NCBI GenBank assembly: GCA_034437755.1 | Contig: DAOTTV010000101.1 | Coordinates: 1-64,000 of the forward strand | Length of the DNA: 64,000 bases | DNA from: JAUZRW01 sp034437755 | GTDB lineage: Bacteria; Chloroflexota; Anaerolineae; Aggregatilineales; Phototrophicaceae | Direction of reading: 5' to 3' | In this document: positions 62,745-64,000 of the stretch, piece by piece | Numbering within the stretch: position 1 is the stretch's first letter | Layout of the letters: every line of letters begins with the position of its first letter | Position numbers and translations under genes: made by a program | The notes under the pieces: generated by a model | What the model was told of the DNA's origin: nothing | What the model saw: the letters and a program-made list of their open reading frames with translations, nothing else | The model's database searches: none

Positions 62745-64000
62745 TCATGGATATTTGCGGTTCAACAGGCGCGGATAGGGTGTGGTCTCGCGGATGTGTT
62801 GTAGACCACACAGCCACGCGACTGTCCGTTCGATACCAATGCCGAAGCCCGCGTGTGGCACACTGCCGAACTCGCGCAGGTCGAGATACCATTCGTAATT
62901 TGCCCGATCGAAGCCGTGTTCTTCGATTTTCTGCTCTAGCAGGTCTTTATCGTAAATGCGCTCACTGCCGCCGATGATCTCGCCGTAGCCTTCCGGCGCG
63001 AGCAGATCGACACAGCGGCACACTTCCGGACGACCGTCGACCGGTTGCATGTAAAAGGCTTTGACCGCGCTGGGATAGTGATAGACGAACACCGGTTGAT
63101 CGAACATCTTGGCGAGGGCGGTTTCGTGCGGTGCGCCGAAGTCTTCGCCCCATTCGATCGCTAGCAAGTCTTTCTCGTCGCCATCGTCTAAGCCCGCGTG
63201 GTGTTTCTGCAAGCGGTCGATCGCTTCATCGTAGCTGATGCGGGCGAAGGGCGAGCTGATTGTCTCAAGTTGGCTGATGTCCCGTTCGAGGATTTCTAGC
63301 TCTTGCCGATTCTTATCAAGCACCTGTTGCACGGTGTAGACCATCATCTGCTCTTGGATGTCCATCAGTTCTTCTAGCGAGCAGAAGGCAATCTCCGGCT
63401 CCAGCATCCAGAATTCGATCAGATGGCGGCGGGTCTTGCTCTTCTCGGCGCGGAATACAGGCCCGAAGCAATAGACTTTGCCAAAAGCCATGATATTAGC
63501 TTCGTTGTAAAGCTGTCCGGTCTGTGCGAGGTAGGCTTCATCTTCAAAATAATCGATTTCAAACAGGGTCGTCGTCTCTTCGCCGGCGGCGGGGGTGATA
63601 ATCGGCGTATCGACCAGCATGAAGCCGTTATCATCGAGCCAATCGCGGAAGGCTTTGATGATCGTCGCGCGCACGCGCAGAGCCGCCCACTGCTGATTAC
63701 TGCGAAGCCACAGATGCCGCCGATCCATCAAGAATTCGGTGCCGTGTTCTTTGGGCGTGATCGGGTAGCCCTCTGCCAGTTGGATGATCTCAAGGCTGTT
63801 CAAGCCGACTTCATAACCAGCAGGGAAGCCGTCAGCGCGGTCATCTTCGCGCACAGTGCCGGTGACGGTGATCGACGACTCTTGCGTCAGCGATTTTGCC
63901 CGTTCAAAGTCGGCTTCTGGCATCTCCTTCTTGAAGGCGACGCACTGGATTTGTCCGCTTCCGTCGCGCAGGCGGATGAACTGCAAGCGTCCTTTGCCCG
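62745..64000 (-). CDS. asnS: Asparaginyl-tRNA synthetase, 5' end outside the window
   Basis: The class II synthetase charging tRNA-Asn, cut at the window's right edge; at least 418 residues are visible. The frame runs open through to 64000 (GKGRLQFIRLRDGSGQIQ, the N-terminal OB-fold), so no start can be given. Motif 2 is FRAEKSKTRRHLIEFWMLEPE, and motif 3 is GFGIGIERTVAWLCG. The end PYPRLLNRKYP is typical of AsnRS rather than AspRS. It heads the minus-strand operon continuing through the hydrolase. Confidence 0.95.
   Translation of the reverse strand, partial: GKGRLQFIRLRDGSGQIQCVAFKKEMPEADFERAKSLTQESSITVTGTVREDDRADGFPAGYEVGLNSLEIIQLAEGYPITPKEHGTEFLMDRRHLWLRSNQQWAALRVRATIIKAFRDWLDDNGFMLVDTPIITPAAGEETTTLFEIDYFEDEAYLAQTGQLYNEANIMAFGKVYCFGPVFRAEKSKTRRHLIEFWMLEPEIAFCSLEELMDIQEQMMVYTVQQVLDKNRQELEILERDISQLETISSPFARISYDEAIDRLQKHHAGLDDGDEKDLLAIEWGEDFGAPHETALAKMFDQPVFVYHYPSAVKAFYMQPVDGRPEVCRCVDLLAPEGYGEIIGGSERIYDKDLLEQKIEEHGFDRANYEWYLDLREFGSVPHAGFGIGIERTVAWLCGLQHIRETTPYPRLLNRKYP

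Noticed and set aside
1..64000. GATC/GCGATCGC-rich feel of the sequence, as in HIP1-bearing genomes
   Set aside because: GATC-containing words look frequent, but I cannot count them against expectation by eye. A k-mer count against a Markov background would decide.

Overview
The window looks like a chromosomal segment of an aerobic, free-living bacterium of the phylum Chloroflexota, most likely an Anaerolineae-type lineage. This is an inference from gene content: a DUF6062-type protein, YfhO and GT-C membrane proteins, membrane-anchored proteins with Pro/Thr-rich linkers and SH3-like ends, a caa3-type oxidase, many tandem-repeat proteins, and moderately high GC. No rRNA, CRISPR array or transposase was seen. 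One tRNA gene (tRNA-Cys) was found. Most genes are housekeeping or lineage-specific hypotheticals in short operons.

Layout. 1-5 kb: an ammonium transporter, then a minus-strand cytochrome oxidase module (subunits III and IV plus a membrane protein; no subunit I or II here). 5-16.6 kb: a histidine kinase, small membrane and lipoproteins, a thioesterase, MsrA, an EEP-fold protein, a membrane-anchored degenerate TIR-like protein, a cell-wall amidase and a beta-propeller protein. 16.8-24.4 kb: DeoC, RsmI, a catalytically degenerate tyrosine recombinase preceded by a nested inverted repeat, FolE, a giant TPR protein and zinc-ribbon paralogues. 25-29 kb: a ComEA-like protein, a translationally coupled 2H/STAS/2H operon, and TrmB with a C-terminal extension. 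29-42 kb: YfhO, CysS, LspA, PAC2, GT-C, GNAT, DUF6062, an EEP nuclease with ModB and ModA, a lone receiver domain, an SH3 protein and LMW-PTP. 43-47 kb: an ADP-forming acyl-CoA synthetase fused to a GNAT domain, convergent with citrate synthase.

47.4-50.3 kb is the most interesting stretch. In order it holds a 22-codon Cys/Met-rich mini-ORF that would sit at the transcript 5' end, an intrinsic terminator, a JAMM hydrolase, tRNA-Cys, a ThiS/MoaD-like sulfur carrier ending in -GGR, a structured repeat, and a MoeB-rhodanese (MoeZ) protein, closed by a strong terminator. It resembles the Mec+/CysO/MoeZ protein-bound cysteine pathway of actinobacteria, apparently with a cysteine-sensing leader and its own tRNA-Cys. 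No CysM-type synthase is in the window.

50-64 kb: an SDR/HEAT/Eis-like GNAT operon, a saccharopine-dehydrogenase-like protein, a SLOG/LSDAT protein, a MutY-MutT fusion, a class V PLP enzyme with a changed key residue, an SDR, and a minus-strand run from AsnS (cut by the window edge) through a hydrolase, a Wzz-like protein, a propeller/PPC protein and a hypothetical.

An undescribed dispersed repeat was also found by eye. Two copies (4838-4966 and 48808-48956) share a string of hairpins whose stems differ by compensatory changes. A third copy (54735-54778, minus strand) shares a 26-nt tail with the second at 25 of 26 positions.
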